Below are positions 13,105 through 22,654 of a stretch of DNA of 64,000 bases, one piece after another. The notes under the pieces were generated by a model, which was not told where the DNA came from, searched no databases, and saw only the letters and a list, made by a program, of their open reading frames with translations. Source of the DNA: Cladochytrium replicatum (lineage: Eukaryota; Chytridiomycota; Chytridiomycetes; Cladochytriales; Cladochytriaceae); assembly GCA_025526935.1 (NCBI GenBank), contig JAHLKD010000110.1, positions 62,001-126,000 of the forward strand, read 5' to 3'. The translations under genes were made by a program, and so were the position numbers. Each line of letters begins with the position of its first letter. The stretch's first letter is position 1.

Positions 13105-14592
13105 ATGCGCTTACCTGCTGCTCATCACCGCTGCTGCTTTATTGATTCAAGCATGGACTGCCGTCGCTGCCCCAGCTTGGATAACGTTCGATACCAACCA
13201 GGTCAAGACACTTGACGCTGATAACACAGCTGTTGAATTGTTCTGGACCCTATCAGCTGCCCTTGTTCACAATCAGCGTGGGCGTTGCATCCAAAACTCT
13301 GCTGGTTGGTTGCCGTCGGATTCTCGGAAACGAATGGTATGCATTGCCGATCGTTGTCGCAGAGCTTTATTCTCAACACATATTTACCAGGAATGAAAGG
13401 TGCGGATATTGCCTTGGGCTATGTAAACGCACCACGGTAAGTTTGGATTGCGCACCGTTGTCGATGATCTTAATCAATTCTTGTTTCCGGGAAAATTTGT
13501 ACTCGAGGATGAAGACTTTATAAAGCCCGCGCTTGACACCAAGCAAGATCTCACGCTCACGAGTTCCTGGACCACCGCCGCCTACACCGCCATCACATTC
13601 ACCCGACCCACCAAGCCGTTTGCAATAACGATGAGTATCGTGACCTGTTCGTTGAGCCAAACACACAGCAGCAGCACGTTCTTGTTTCTTTTGGCACTTC
13701 CACGACTTTTGGGCAGCACGCTTCGACACCTAGGTAATCGGTAACAGAACCTACCCTGAGGATTACGCCAAACCAATCGGCCAGGGAGATTTGTCTGCCA
13801 AATATTTCATGTTGGGGTAAGTCAGAATTTTTGCAAGTGCAATTAGTACGCTTGCTAGGGTGTTTATTGTTCTCTTACAGAAGAGTGAACCATCTACCTC
13901 CGAGTTTCCCAAGAATGCTCGAGCTTATTGACCCAGAACGTGACGCTAACCATACAGAGAGGATCTGTGCTTAGACACTGACTAATGCAAATACAGAAGG
14001 CGTAACAGTTCATATGCACATGCGTGGCCACTCCGGGGAACTGTCCATTACTCGCAAAGGAACGAATCGCACCGAGCCTCATGTTTGAAGTTGAAGGTTG
14101 ATCAATTTCCCACATTCAATCTGGTGCTCATTCTGTTTACTTCATAGAATTACTTTGATTTCAACTCACAGGATGTGACCCGGATTCAACCTCAAACACT
14201 CGTCCCATGCGGTAAGATCATGACGACATGCGTGTGGGATTCAAGGAACGAGGTGAACGCAACAACGGGAGTAGACTCGCATCGACCCAAGAGATGTGCT
14301 TCGGTTTTATAGAATACTACCCGCTTCAATCGGTGCCTTTGGGTTGGTGCATGCCGTTGAAGCTTAATGCTACAGGCCAAGTGGTGAACTTCACTGATCG
14401 CCTGAAGGAAATGCTGCGGTCTGGTCCCACGGGCCGGCGGACGTGTATGTTCCACTTCCACCGTTCAACACTCCGTTGCCGGCTTTGAGTACATGCTCAA
14501 CTTCTGACGCTGTTTCGGTGATGATGGAGTGGAACCTCTATCAGGTGGCTGGACTGTTGCTGCTCGCGACAGTGTCGATTTACAGATTTTAA
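13105..14592 (+). pseudogene. Decayed tandem copy of the DBH-like copper monooxygenase
   Basis: It runs in parallel with the gene at 9423-11632: signal peptide (AAALLIQAWTAVAAPAWITF), DOMON (TAVELFWTLSAA), then DTKQDLTLTSSWTT, HMHMRGHSGEL, QEMCFGFIEYYPL and the hydrophobic tail. It is broken in several ways. The start codon is out of frame with the signal peptide, and the DOMON region is frameshifted. A deletion near 13730 removes the segment holding the HH copper motif and joins GQHAS directly to the NRTYPEDYAKPIGQGD part. The LEVHYN segment is also missing. Its core promoter still resembles that of the intact copy. Confidence 0.85.
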
Positions 14593-15126
14593 CCTGAAGT
14601 TGGAACAAGCTTGAAGTTAGCCAGTTTTGGAGCTCCTAAATTTTGTTTTGTTTAATTCTAATGCGAAGAACCCAGCGAACCTCTTTGAGGCTTCGCATTC
14701 AAAGTGAACCTCGCAATCGTTATTCCTATCAGGCTTTGTGGGTCAATGTCCGACATAAACAAATCAGCAACCAAAAGCGAGTTGAGGAAGTTTTGATTGC
14801 TGATTGCTTATGGCAGTCCGAGACAAGCAAAGCCTGTTAACGATTACGAAGACTATTCAAATAACTTCGTAACATACGTCACGGCCCTGGGTTAGAAGCG
14901 CAATAACTTTGTTTCGCAGAGCCATCAGCCAGAATAAGCGATTTTGCACGCATATTCTTCGTTGAACTTTGATAAGGGATAACGTTTTGGCGGATATATG
15001 ATAATCCCACGCTGGGAATTGAGGTAGTGGCTTACAACAGCCTCTGTTGACAAACGAAATATCTGACTTAGGTTGGCGTGCGGCAAGCTTGATCCCCTCA
15101 AGTCTTGGCTTTTATTGGTCACGCAG
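14593..15126. other. Intergenic stretch, nothing recognised
   Basis: AT-richer sequence downstream of the decayed monooxygenase. No motif, repeat or RNA gene was identified. Confidence 0.35.
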
Positions 15127-15407
15127 GAAAGAAATATGCGTGAACGGAGCTCTCTTTTGATGATGGTGGAAACACATGTTTTGGCGGAATATGCAGCTGC
15201 TGGAAAGTCAGTTTGTGAACTGGCCAGTCCCGCTTTTGGCAGTTCTTATCTCAATCTTAATGGCTTTGCAGCTTGTATGAGAAAGTCACCATGCGGCATG
15301 CAAAGCATACTGAGATTGATCGGATTGGAGTTTTAGCTTCTTTGCTGGAAGACGATCCAGATGATTCTCCCGTTCTTTATTCAGGATTTTCATTCAGAGA
15401 TGTGTAG
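15127..15407 (+). pseudogene. Unrecognised two-exon gene fragment
   Basis: Two exon-like segments (15127-15206 and 15272-15407) join in frame across a GT...TTTGCAG intron. They give a helical, charged stretch: MRERSSLLMMVETHVLAEYA, then NLYEKVTMRHAKHTEIDRIG and VLASLLEDDPDDSPVLYSG. A TAG at 15405 interrupts, after which the same frame continues for 18 codons (QAELERRLLEAGITSPDL). It looks like the remains of a real gene of unknown family. Confidence 0.4.
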
Positions 15408-15596
15408 CAGGCGGAATTGGAGCGGAGGTTGCTTGAAGCGGGAATAACATCTCCGGATCTTTAATATCCTGCCCATTCTCGTTTTTCGAATCTGCGGAAC
15501 TCTAATTAACGACATTCAGATGTCTTGTGCCATGAGACTTTGAAACTTGAGTTTATCTCCTGCCGGGCTAGCTCGCTGCACATTTCATGAATCAAT

Positions 15597-16024
15597 TCAG
15601 TCGCTTTGAACCTCTGTTACGTCAAAGAGGTTCGTCTCGATTTCGATCTGTAGAATACAGACATGTCCCACTTCTCTGTGGGAATTCGCATGAACCACCA
15701 CGGCGATCTTGGGGAATGCACATGTGGAGAGGAAAGCGGAAAAGACGATAAATTTCGGTTTGTACTTCCTTCGAACACAGAGTGGTCTCAAACCAAACTT
15801 CGAAACAATACTTATTGCCTCAAGGCGCTAGCCCCAATCAACACCAGATCTCCAACGCTTACAGTATGCCTAAGAACGACCCCCCGCGACGGAAAACCAA
15901 AGCCTTTCGCTAGGCAAACGCTTGGGAGTTTCCCATGTTTTTCAAGAGCGACTTTGAAGAGATCGCCAAAACTATTCTCGCACTTGCACAGGATAGTCGC
16001 CAGCTTTTGCACGTTGGGGTCCAT
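15597..16024 (-). CDS. Possible hypothetical protein
   Basis: Two consecutive minus-strand ORFs, MDPNVQKLATILCKCENSF... (16024-15812) and ...KIAVVVHANSHREVGHVCIL... (15791-15597), could be exons of one gene around a short intron. Neither contains a motif I recognise, and the plus strand is also open here. Weak call based only on open frame and composition. Confidence 0.22.
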
Positions 16025-16280
16025 CGCAATGCCATTTCAGCTTGACAATCAGACCACGGAACAGGAACGCACAACATAGAAAATACCTCTGAAAGAATTG
16101 CAGTGAGTAAACCGACGGTATGAAACCATTTATCTCAGCGACAGAATTTGCGAAGTTTTTTAAACGTATGAGGAAAAGTGCATCACGAAGATAATGACGG
16201 TAAAACATAACATCATAGATGAGAAGGTCAAAAAAAGGCATAATAGAAAGACTCTCCAAAAATTACAGTTCCTATCCACC

Positions 16281-16964
16281 TTATCTCTTGCGCATAGGCT
16301 TAGCGAATAAGCGAGGATGCGAGGTTTCGTCAACCTTGAGATACTTTCTTCCCCCCACGAACGTGCCAAGTATCACTCTCCGCGGGGGGATCAGCGAAGC
16401 GATCACGCTTTTCGGAAAGTTCTTGTTTCTTCTTACGACAGTGATGGATTTCGATAAGAGGGCATTTGTCCCCATCGACTTCGCCGTCCCCTTTTTGGAC
16501 ATAACGGCCGTACCATTCAACGCAAACCGCCTGCTCTCAAGCAGCTCTCTTAGCACATCATCGTCACGCAGCGCTTTGACGCTCCGCATGAGGTTTTTAA
16601 ACTTCGACTTCGGAATGATTCCACTCGGTGCATGCGCACATTCGTTTCTGATTTTTGTAAGCCTCCTGATCGCCTCCGCCTCGCGCGTGTCAAAGAGACT
16701 TGTGGTGTACGAGAGCTTGTTGAAAGCTGATATGTCCCACTCTTCCAGCGGCTTACTAATGAACCGCGAGTTTGGCCTTCCCTTAGAGGATTGAGAGTTT
16801 TGCAGGATCCGAGAGAGCATTTGCTCGTGTGCGTTCTTGGAACGTGGAGTGACCCACTTCTGACCCGTGTTCTTTCTGAAGGCTATGCGGAAGATATCCC
16901 GGAGGATCGGCTCGCATTCGTGGTAGACTTTCTCCAGGCGGTTCTTGTTGGAGAGTCCCACCAT
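16281..16964 (-). CDS. Small HEPN-like domain protein
   Basis: Single-exon ORF of 227 residues from ATG at 16964 (the upstream frame opens only with GTG). Residues about 75-145 (EEWDISAFNKLSYTTSLF, EAIRRLTKIRNECAHAP, SKFKNLMRSVKAL) match the layout of the DZIP3-type HEPN fold. The R-X4-H motif is RNECAH (R106, N107, H111), with a polar residue after Arg as in active HEPN ribonucleases. The C-terminal 80 residues are strongly basic (MSKKGTAKS, RRNKNFPKS, MRKR end) and could bind nucleic acid. HEPN proteins cut or bind RNA in defence and RNA processing; a role here is inference. It is divergently oriented to the MAPEG pair about 185 bp away. Confidence 0.55.
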   Translation of the reverse strand: MVGLSNKNRLEKVYHECEPILRDIFRIAFRKNTGQKWVTPRSKNAHEQMLSRILQNSQSSKGRPNSRFISKPLEEWDISAFNKLSYTTSLFDTREAEAIRRLTKIRNECAHAPSGIIPKSKFKNLMRSVKALRDDDVLRELLESRRFALNGTAVMSKKGTAKSMGTNALLSKSITVVRRNKNFPKSVIASLIPPRRVILGTFVGGRKYLKVDETSHPRLFAKPMRKR

Positions 16965-17148
16965 GTTCGTGTGGAATGTGCCACCCAGCCCTGACCGCAC
17001 GCACTATATATCACAGGGTCCTGCTGATAACCAAGGAGTATTTGCGAAAATCATCCCTCATCCAAATCAAGATTCGATATTTAGCATAGGTGTTTTCAAC
17101 GATCCCTTCCTTGAGACAATACACGTGCGCTCGAAAATTTATTCCAGC

Positions 17149-17718
17149 ATGGCTTCAATCGCCGCCGCTCAACCCACAGCCGTGAAAGCACTCGCGCTCT
17201 CGACCGCGTTGATTTTTGTCAAGTTCTTCCTTGTCACCATGGTCCAGGGCGGAAAGCGCTTCCGTGCGGGTACGCGTCCTCCGGAAGATGCCGTGTTCAA
17301 AGGTCTGGCCGGGAAAACCCAACAAACCTTTGGCGTCCCCGTTACTGTCTCGGGTAGCGAACAGGATAAGCTCGAAAAGATTGAGAAGGCTCGCCTGGAG
17401 GAGATTCGTTGGACCCGTCTAGGTGAGCGTTTGTGATGAAAACGTAATTTGAACCTGATTCCCAGGGCCACAGTCCAAAACGACCTAGAGAATGCGTACC
17501 CCGGATTGATCATTGGAGCCATTTCAATTATCTGCAACGGGAATGAGACGGTGAACGTGGTTGCCCTTGCGGTATTCACTGCAGCACGACTTTTCCACAC
17601 CTATGCATATGCATCTGCACTTCAACCTCATCGGGCTATTGCGTATGGCGTTGGGATTGTGGGAATAATCGTGATGGCGGGAAACGCTCTTGCGGGAGCC
17701 TTTTCGGCGCAGCATTAG
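17149..17718 (+). CDS. MAPEG family, microsomal glutathione S-transferase-like (copy 1)
   Basis: Integral membrane enzyme of the MAPEG superfamily (glutathione transferase/peroxidase in ER or outer mitochondrial membrane). Four hydrophobic segments are visible, with the family signature around LENAYPGLIIGAISI and ARLFHTYAYA. Exon 1 (ATG 17149) ends at about 17421. A 4-nt deletion relative to copy 2 would shift the frame at the usual acceptor, but using the next CACAG about 8 nt downstream restores it and drops four residues. The gene therefore appears intact with a moved splice site. About 170 residues. It is in tandem with copy 2. Confidence 0.85.
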
Positions 17719-17898
17719 TAGCCAATCTATTAGCCTGATTTGTGCCGATGCTGCACAAGAAACACTCATATGGAATAGATTTGTTTTCCAATCTTTCTCC
17801 ACAATTGGAAGGGCCATTTTCTTTTGCACATGGTTCATTCATCTTAACAGAAAATCTCCGCCTCAATTTCCCACACGTGCCTTTCAAAATTGTCCACC

Positions 17899-18468
17899 AT
17901 GTCTTCTGTCGCTGCAGCTCAACCCACAGCCGTGAAAGCACTCGCTCTTTCGACCGCGTTGATTTTTGCCAAGTTCTTCCTTGTCACCATGGTCCAGGGT
18001 GGCAAGCGCTTCCGTGCTGGCGCGCGTCCCCCCGAAGATGCCGTCTTCAAACGCCTCGCCGGAAAAACCAAGCAGACCTTCGGTGTCCCGGTTGCTGTCT
18101 CGGAAGATGAGAAGGAAAAACTCGCAAAGGTCGAGAAGGCTCGTCTCGAGGAGATTCGTTGGACACGTTTGGGTGAGCGATTTTTATATGATGTCATTTT
18201 TGTACCTGATTTCCCAGGACCGGTTTCAGTTCAAAACGACCTTGAGAATGCGTACCCTGGACTCATCATTGGGGCAGTTTCCATTATTTGCAATGGAAGC
18301 GAGAAAGTGAACGTCGCTGCCCTTGCCGTCTTCACTGTCGGGCGGCTCTTCCACACTTACGCCTATGCTTCGGGCCTTCAACCACACCGCTTCATCGGTT
18401 ATATTACGGGCGTTTTGGGGATGGCGGTGATGGCAGGAAATGCTGTTGCCGGCGCCTTTTCGGCGTAG
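17899..18468 (+). CDS. MAPEG family, microsomal glutathione S-transferase-like (copy 2)
   Basis: Close paralogue of copy 1, in the same orientation 180 bp downstream. ATG at 17899 (MSSVAAAQPTAVKALALSTA). The intron is at about 18172-18219 with a canonical TTTCCCAG acceptor, giving the join WTRLG/PVSVQND. The same signature residues follow (LENAYPGLIIGAVSI, GRLFHTYAYASGLQPHR). Most differences from copy 1 are conservative. Likely detoxification or lipid-peroxide handling in membranes, by family knowledge; the substrate is unknown. Confidence 0.88.
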   Translation: MSSVAAAQPTAVKALALSTALIFAKFFLVTMVQGGKRFRAGARPPEDAVFKRLAGKTKQTFGVPVAVSEDEKEKLAKVEKARLEEIRWTRLGERFLYDVIFVPDFPGPVSVQNDLENAYPGLIIGAVSIICNGSEKVNVAALAVFTVGRLFHTYAYASGLQPHRFIGYITGVLGMAVMAGNAVAGAFSA

Positions 18469-18969
18469 ATGTTCGTCTCGCCAGTTTTTCCTCATTTTCA
18501 TAACTTGTCTATGATACACAGTTCGTATGATAATAGAATTTAGCTCTTGATTCTCTGAGATAATACTTTACCCTTCGAGTAAATGAGACGGCAAACTTCT
18601 GTGTGCATAGAAATAATCCCCCTTCGTCCATCATTGTCAGTAATACTACGGGAATCCCAGGATTCCGTTCACGCCTGCAGAGTGCAAGAACCTGGCAGAT
18701 TCTCACTGAATGAAATCTTGAGTGATATCTATTCCAAATTGAACACCTTTGTTTATCGATGTCATTTTCGAAGCAACTGTTTCCATTTTCAGTTTTACAA
18801 CGAGCGTGACTTCATCCGCACCCCCCGCGCTCACTTCTTCACTCGAGTTCTTGCGCCGCCACTAAGTTGTGCTGCGACTTATTCAACAACTAGTCTGATG
18901 CAATGATATGGAGACATATTCCTGTTCACACTCCTGAAGCTCTAAAATAGATGCCTCACTTGGATATAC
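18469..18969. other. Intergenic stretch, nothing recognised
   Basis: 3' region shared by the convergent MAPEG-2 and ankyrin-like genes. Short ORFs only; no repeats seen. Confidence 0.4.
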
Positions 18970-19938
18970 CTATAGCCGGTCAAATTTTCTTATTGAAGGC
19001 CACTCAGACCACCAACTTAATTCTGTACAGATCTTTTTGCACGACAACCATAGCTGATCGGAGCAATGTTTTCTTGAAGATTCCAACGAGCTCTGGGTCC
19101 ATCTCAGTTGCAGACCGCTGATCATCCACCAGTCGAGCACCTCAAACCATCCCTTGTTGCATGCAGAATCCAATGCCGAGTGAGAATATTTCAGTTCCAG
19201 GCCGCTGGTCCTCCACCACTCCAGCACCCCCAAATGCCCGTGCATGCTTGCATGGTCCATCGAGTCGTTGGTGTACTTCATGTGCAATCCACTTTGCTTC
19301 CACCACTCCAGGACTGCCAAGTGACCATTCTGGCTAGCTTGATCGATCCCGTATTCGGTCCAGGCGAGGTCCATCCCAGATCCCGCCCACCATTCGAGCA
19401 CGTCCAGGTGCCCACATTCGCTCGCGTAGTCCATCGCGCTCTCGCAGTACCGCAATTCGAGCCCGCTTGTCTTCCACCAGGCCAGCACGTGCACATGGCC
19501 GTTCCTGCTCGCAAAGTCGATCGCGTTTCTGGTCCAGTCCAGCTCCAGTCCACTCTTCGACCTCCACCACTCGAGCACCTCGATGTGGCCATTCATGCTT
19601 GCATAATCCCATGCCCATCGTGTGAACCTGATGTCCAGTCCGCTCTGGATCCACCAGTCAAGCACGCCGACCTTTCCATATCTGCTTGCAAAGTCCATCG
19701 ACATTTCTGTGTACGTGCTTCCTTTTGTTCTGTGCAGATTCAGAATGTCGATGTTGCTCTGAATGCTGGCTTCATCCATTGACATGATGTCCCCGACAAG
19801 TTCCAGACGAATCCGCGGCCGTCTCAGTACCAAAGCAGCTCTGAATGCCAGAAGTGGTTCCTGTGCCCATCGTCCGAGTCTGATGAGGATCTCGTCGACT
19901 ATTTCGAGCGGAATACGCCCAGGTTGCGTCGGTTGCAT
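18970..19938 (-). CDS. F-box-like protein with ankyrin-like VLEWW repeats
   Basis: Intact single-exon ORF, 322 residues from ATG at 19938 (an upstream in-frame extension begins only with GTG). The N-terminus (RIPLEIVDEILIRLGRWAQ) resembles the start of an F-box. From about residue 85 there are at least eight 29-residue units of the pattern GHLDVLEWW..SGL.L.YT..AMD.AS.., where WW and the Ser/Ala-rich turn are nearly invariant. Such proteins in chytrids may act as substrate adaptors for SCF ubiquitin ligases; that role is inference. Decayed relatives lie at 182-702 and 57483-57923. A long plus-strand ORF here is an antisense shadow of the repeats. Confidence 0.8.
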   Translation of the reverse strand: MQPTQPGRIPLEIVDEILIRLGRWAQEPLLAFRAALVLRRPRIRLELVGDIMSMDEASIQSNIDILNLHRTKGSTYTEMSMDFASRYGKVGVLDWWIQSGLDIRFTRWAWDYASMNGHIEVLEWWRSKSGLELDWTRNAIDFASRNGHVHVLAWWKTSGLELRYCESAMDYASECGHLDVLEWWAGSGMDLAWTEYGIDQASQNGHLAVLEWWKQSGLHMKYTNDSMDHASMHGHLGVLEWWRTSGLELKYSHSALDSACNKGWFEVLDWWMISGLQLRWTQSSLESSRKHCSDQLWLSCKKICTELSWWSEWPSIRKFDRL

Positions 19939-20249
19939 TTGGATCGCGGTGAGAGGTGGCACAGCGGGGATAGCCCGCAGGGAAGAGCAAGAATCAACGT
20001 GGGCGATTGCGATTTGGGGGAAGGAGAACACGACAGGCTGGGCAATTGGAGCACCCGCTCATCCCATACTCCAGCTTAATGGTGGGATGGACTGCCTGTT
20101 TGTTGGATCGTGCCGGGATTATGGTTGATGAGCTCGCGCAGCCTTGAAATAGAAAATTGGAAAGATCTCAATAAAATACCCATCATTGAGCTATTTTTCG
20201 TGCAGCATGGAGCTCCAGAGACTCGCCTTGGTTCGTTAACATCTCCCAG

Positions 20250-21095
20250 AAAGACAAGATTGCACCACTTCACAAGTCGCGCTCAATCACCCTCCAGGGA
20301 TCCGCACAAATCGTCGTAGAATACTTTGGCACGTGCCCATACGCTGCATGCGGCATGCAAATGAGATCCACGCCAACTCACTGTTCTTCCGTTTCTAGAC
20401 TTTGCTATCAACAGGCTTGGACGTCGAGAGCTTCAGCACTGCTCCCTCAATCGCTGACCAATCCCACCTCCTCAACCGCAACAGCATTCTTTATCAACGA
20501 GCAATCTATCCGTCTGAATGTTTGTGTTAGCCCGCTCGCGATCTCTCGCTTCTCATACTCTGATTACCCAGATTTCACCTCGTTAAACAATATGGGTTGA
20601 ACCTTCTGGTATCGAGTGACGAGAGCGTGCGCGCATACCTTAAGCAGATTCTCGCTCACGTTGAGAGTAGGTTCCCTGTCCACATACCCCCACAATCACG
20701 CTCCTCACCATAAGTTCATAAACGTTAAATAGAATAGGAAGGTCAATAAGTTGGTCATGGTGATCACCTCAAGAGAGACGCGAGAGGTATTGGAACGATG
20801 GCAGTTCGACGTCGTGCTGGAGACCGATACAGAAGTCCACGGGTAACCAATACCGCTGTCTCACAGCGTGCAGTGCAGTGCACTCGACTTCTTGAAAGAG
20901 TTTAAACACTCTATGTTCTTGCAGGAACGTGAAGCAGAAGAACAAAACTGAAAAGGAAGTCCAAAGCGAGATCGCCGCGATCCTGAGACAAATCACCGCG
21001 AACGGTCCTCCAGCCTCTGCCTCGCTGGCGCAAACCAAATCTCCAAAAACTTCCTTCCCACGCTCCATTTCGGGACAACCATTTTTACATTTTTG
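20250..21095 (+). pseudogene. Truncated, decayed Mad2 (HORMA) gene
   Basis: Exon pieces read in the order of spindle-checkpoint protein Mad2: SRSITLQGSAQIVVEYF, DFAIN + SILYQRAIYPSE, QYGLNLLVSS, AYLKQILAHVE, KVNKLVMVITSRETREVLER, WQFDVVLETD, KTEKEVQSEIAAILRQITAN and FLPTLHFGTTIFTFL. Two of the early introns fit only with GC donors. A single-base deletion lies between FTS and KQYGLN, the join before KVNKLV is out of phase, and a shift precedes FLPTL. The C-terminal HORMA safety-belt region is absent: the sequence passes at 21096 straight into a piece of an acyl-CoA synthetase gene. Mad2 normally binds Cdc20 to delay anaphase; this copy cannot encode the full domain. Confidence 0.8.
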
Positions 21096-22490
21096 AGTCC
21101 TCGTTCGAAAGAATTGGAACCAAGTCGTTGCTTGATCTACACAAGGTAATGTTCGTTGGGGTTCACTGGCACAATTAGCATTGACTGGCTGGGACGTAGC
21201 GGGACAAGCGGACTGCCCAAAGCCGCACAGATGTCCTGTATTCGATTCGTCACCGGCGGGTATGCTTTCACGACTAACTTCCAGATTCGTCCTGGAGACA
21301 GGATCTATTGCTGCATGCCTGTGTATCATTCCGCTGCACTTGTTGCCGGAGTTGTTGTATGTAGTGCTTTGCTCCAGCAGTTCCAACTCAACTAACAGCC
21401 TGTGAAACAGGCGTCTTGGTACGTTGGGGGAACTGTAATCCTTGCGCCTAAGTTCTCCGCATCAACGTTCTTCGCGGGTACTAAGCTATTTACATAACTC
21501 CAGAAGGTCGGTCATAACAACACCAGGATAGATTGCCATAGGTACAATGCTACTGCAGCCCAGTACATTGGTGAGCTGTGTCGGTACCTCCTTGCGAGCC
21601 CAAAGTCTCCTTACGACACGGCGCACACCGTTCGACTCATGTATGGCAACGGCCTTCGTCCAGACGTCTGGGTCCCATTCATCAAGCGATTCCAGGTGAG
21701 GATAAGTGAGCAAATATTGAGAACTGCCTGATTTGCCGCACTAGATCCGGCAGATTGGAGAGTTTTATGCATCGTCCGAAGGACCAGGAATCGCCACGCT
21801 GCATTGCTCGACCGTGGACTTTTCAGGACGTGTCGTGGGGACTCCTTACCCTGGCGCTGTTGGAAGAATTGGTGCACTTATTGGGTAACTCCGGGTGTCA
21901 TCTATCTCTGCTATTATCTGGGAGAGCTGAATTTCGTTTGATTCCCCTTTTACTAAGTCGGATGATCAAGATTGTAAAAGTCGATCCTGTTACGGGCGAA
22001 CTCAAACGGGGAAAGGATGGATTCTTGATTGAGGTTTGCTGATGGAAGAACTACTTGTTGAAAAAAGTATAAACAAAAAGGCGTTTTAGTGTCAGAAAGG
22101 AGAAGCGGGAGAATATCTGGGACGAGTTGACCCGAACTCGCCATTCGTTGGGTTTCTTGGTTACCATAAGAACAAAGAGGCGACGGAGAAGAAGATCGCT
22201 CACGGTGATTTGGAATCGCATTAAGTTCTTACTCTCAAACTTATTTTGAAATCGTATTGGCAGATTGCTTTGAGAAGGGAGATATGTTTGTGAGAACCGG
22301 AGATCTTGTTCGACTTGGTGACTATCGTTACCTTTACTTTGTTGATCGTATCGGAGACACGTTCCGTAAGTACTCTTTCTTTCAATATATCCGTGATTCT
22401 TGTTCTGACTTGCCGTTCTTCCCCGTATCCGCATAGGCTGGAAGGTTAGATAGTTCGAGTACTGCGGTGTTCGCATAGCTGATGATATGT
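21096..22490 (+). repeat. Inverted duplication, arm A
   Basis: About 1.4 kb nearly identical, introns included, to the reverse complement of 30515-31913. The left edge is inside an acyl-CoA synthetase exon; the right edge is just after the intron following an 8-nt microexon. Arm B lies inside the complete gene FAT-B, so arm A is the derived copy. Intron identity shows DNA-level duplication rather than retrocopying. Confidence 0.9.
21096..22490 (+). pseudogene. Partial acyl-CoA synthetase/FATP copy (FAT-A)
   Basis: Contains the internal exons of FAT-B: VLVRKNWNQVV, SGTSGLPKAAQM, GDRIYCCMPVYHSAALVAG, NATAAQYIGELCRYLLASP, MYGNGLRPDVWVPF, QIGEFYASSEGPGIATLHC, IVKVDPVTGELKRGKDGFL and the DRIGDTF exon. 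It lacks the start, the first exons and the C-terminal exons. One base is missing in the first exon (near 21133) relative to FAT-B. It abuts the Mad2 relic upstream. Not expected to make a functional enzyme. Confidence 0.9.
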
Positions 22491-22654
22491 AGGTGCAAAT
22501 GTACCCCTCCCTCAATGTTTGCGAGTCATCTCTTGATAGTGATGAGTCGAGCAGACTCTTACCAACAACGTCACGTCACGAGCAAAAAGGATACATCTGA
22601 TTGAATATTTCGACGCTGTTACCCAATACATTTTGGCTTATCTTTTAGTTCATG

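Noticed and set aside
16219-16794. 191-residue plus-strand ORF
   Set aside because: Overlaps the HEPN-like ORF in antisense and lacks any recognisable motif; the minus-strand reading explains the sequence better.
19108-19782. 224-residue plus-strand ORF
   Set aside because: Mirror of the 29-residue repeats of the ankyrin-like gene on the other strand; its apparent repeats follow from those.
22051-22515. 154-residue minus-strand ORF, found again at 30465-30956 (+)
   Set aside because: Its conservation comes from the inverted duplication; it is antisense to FAT exons and introns, so it is not evidence of a gene.
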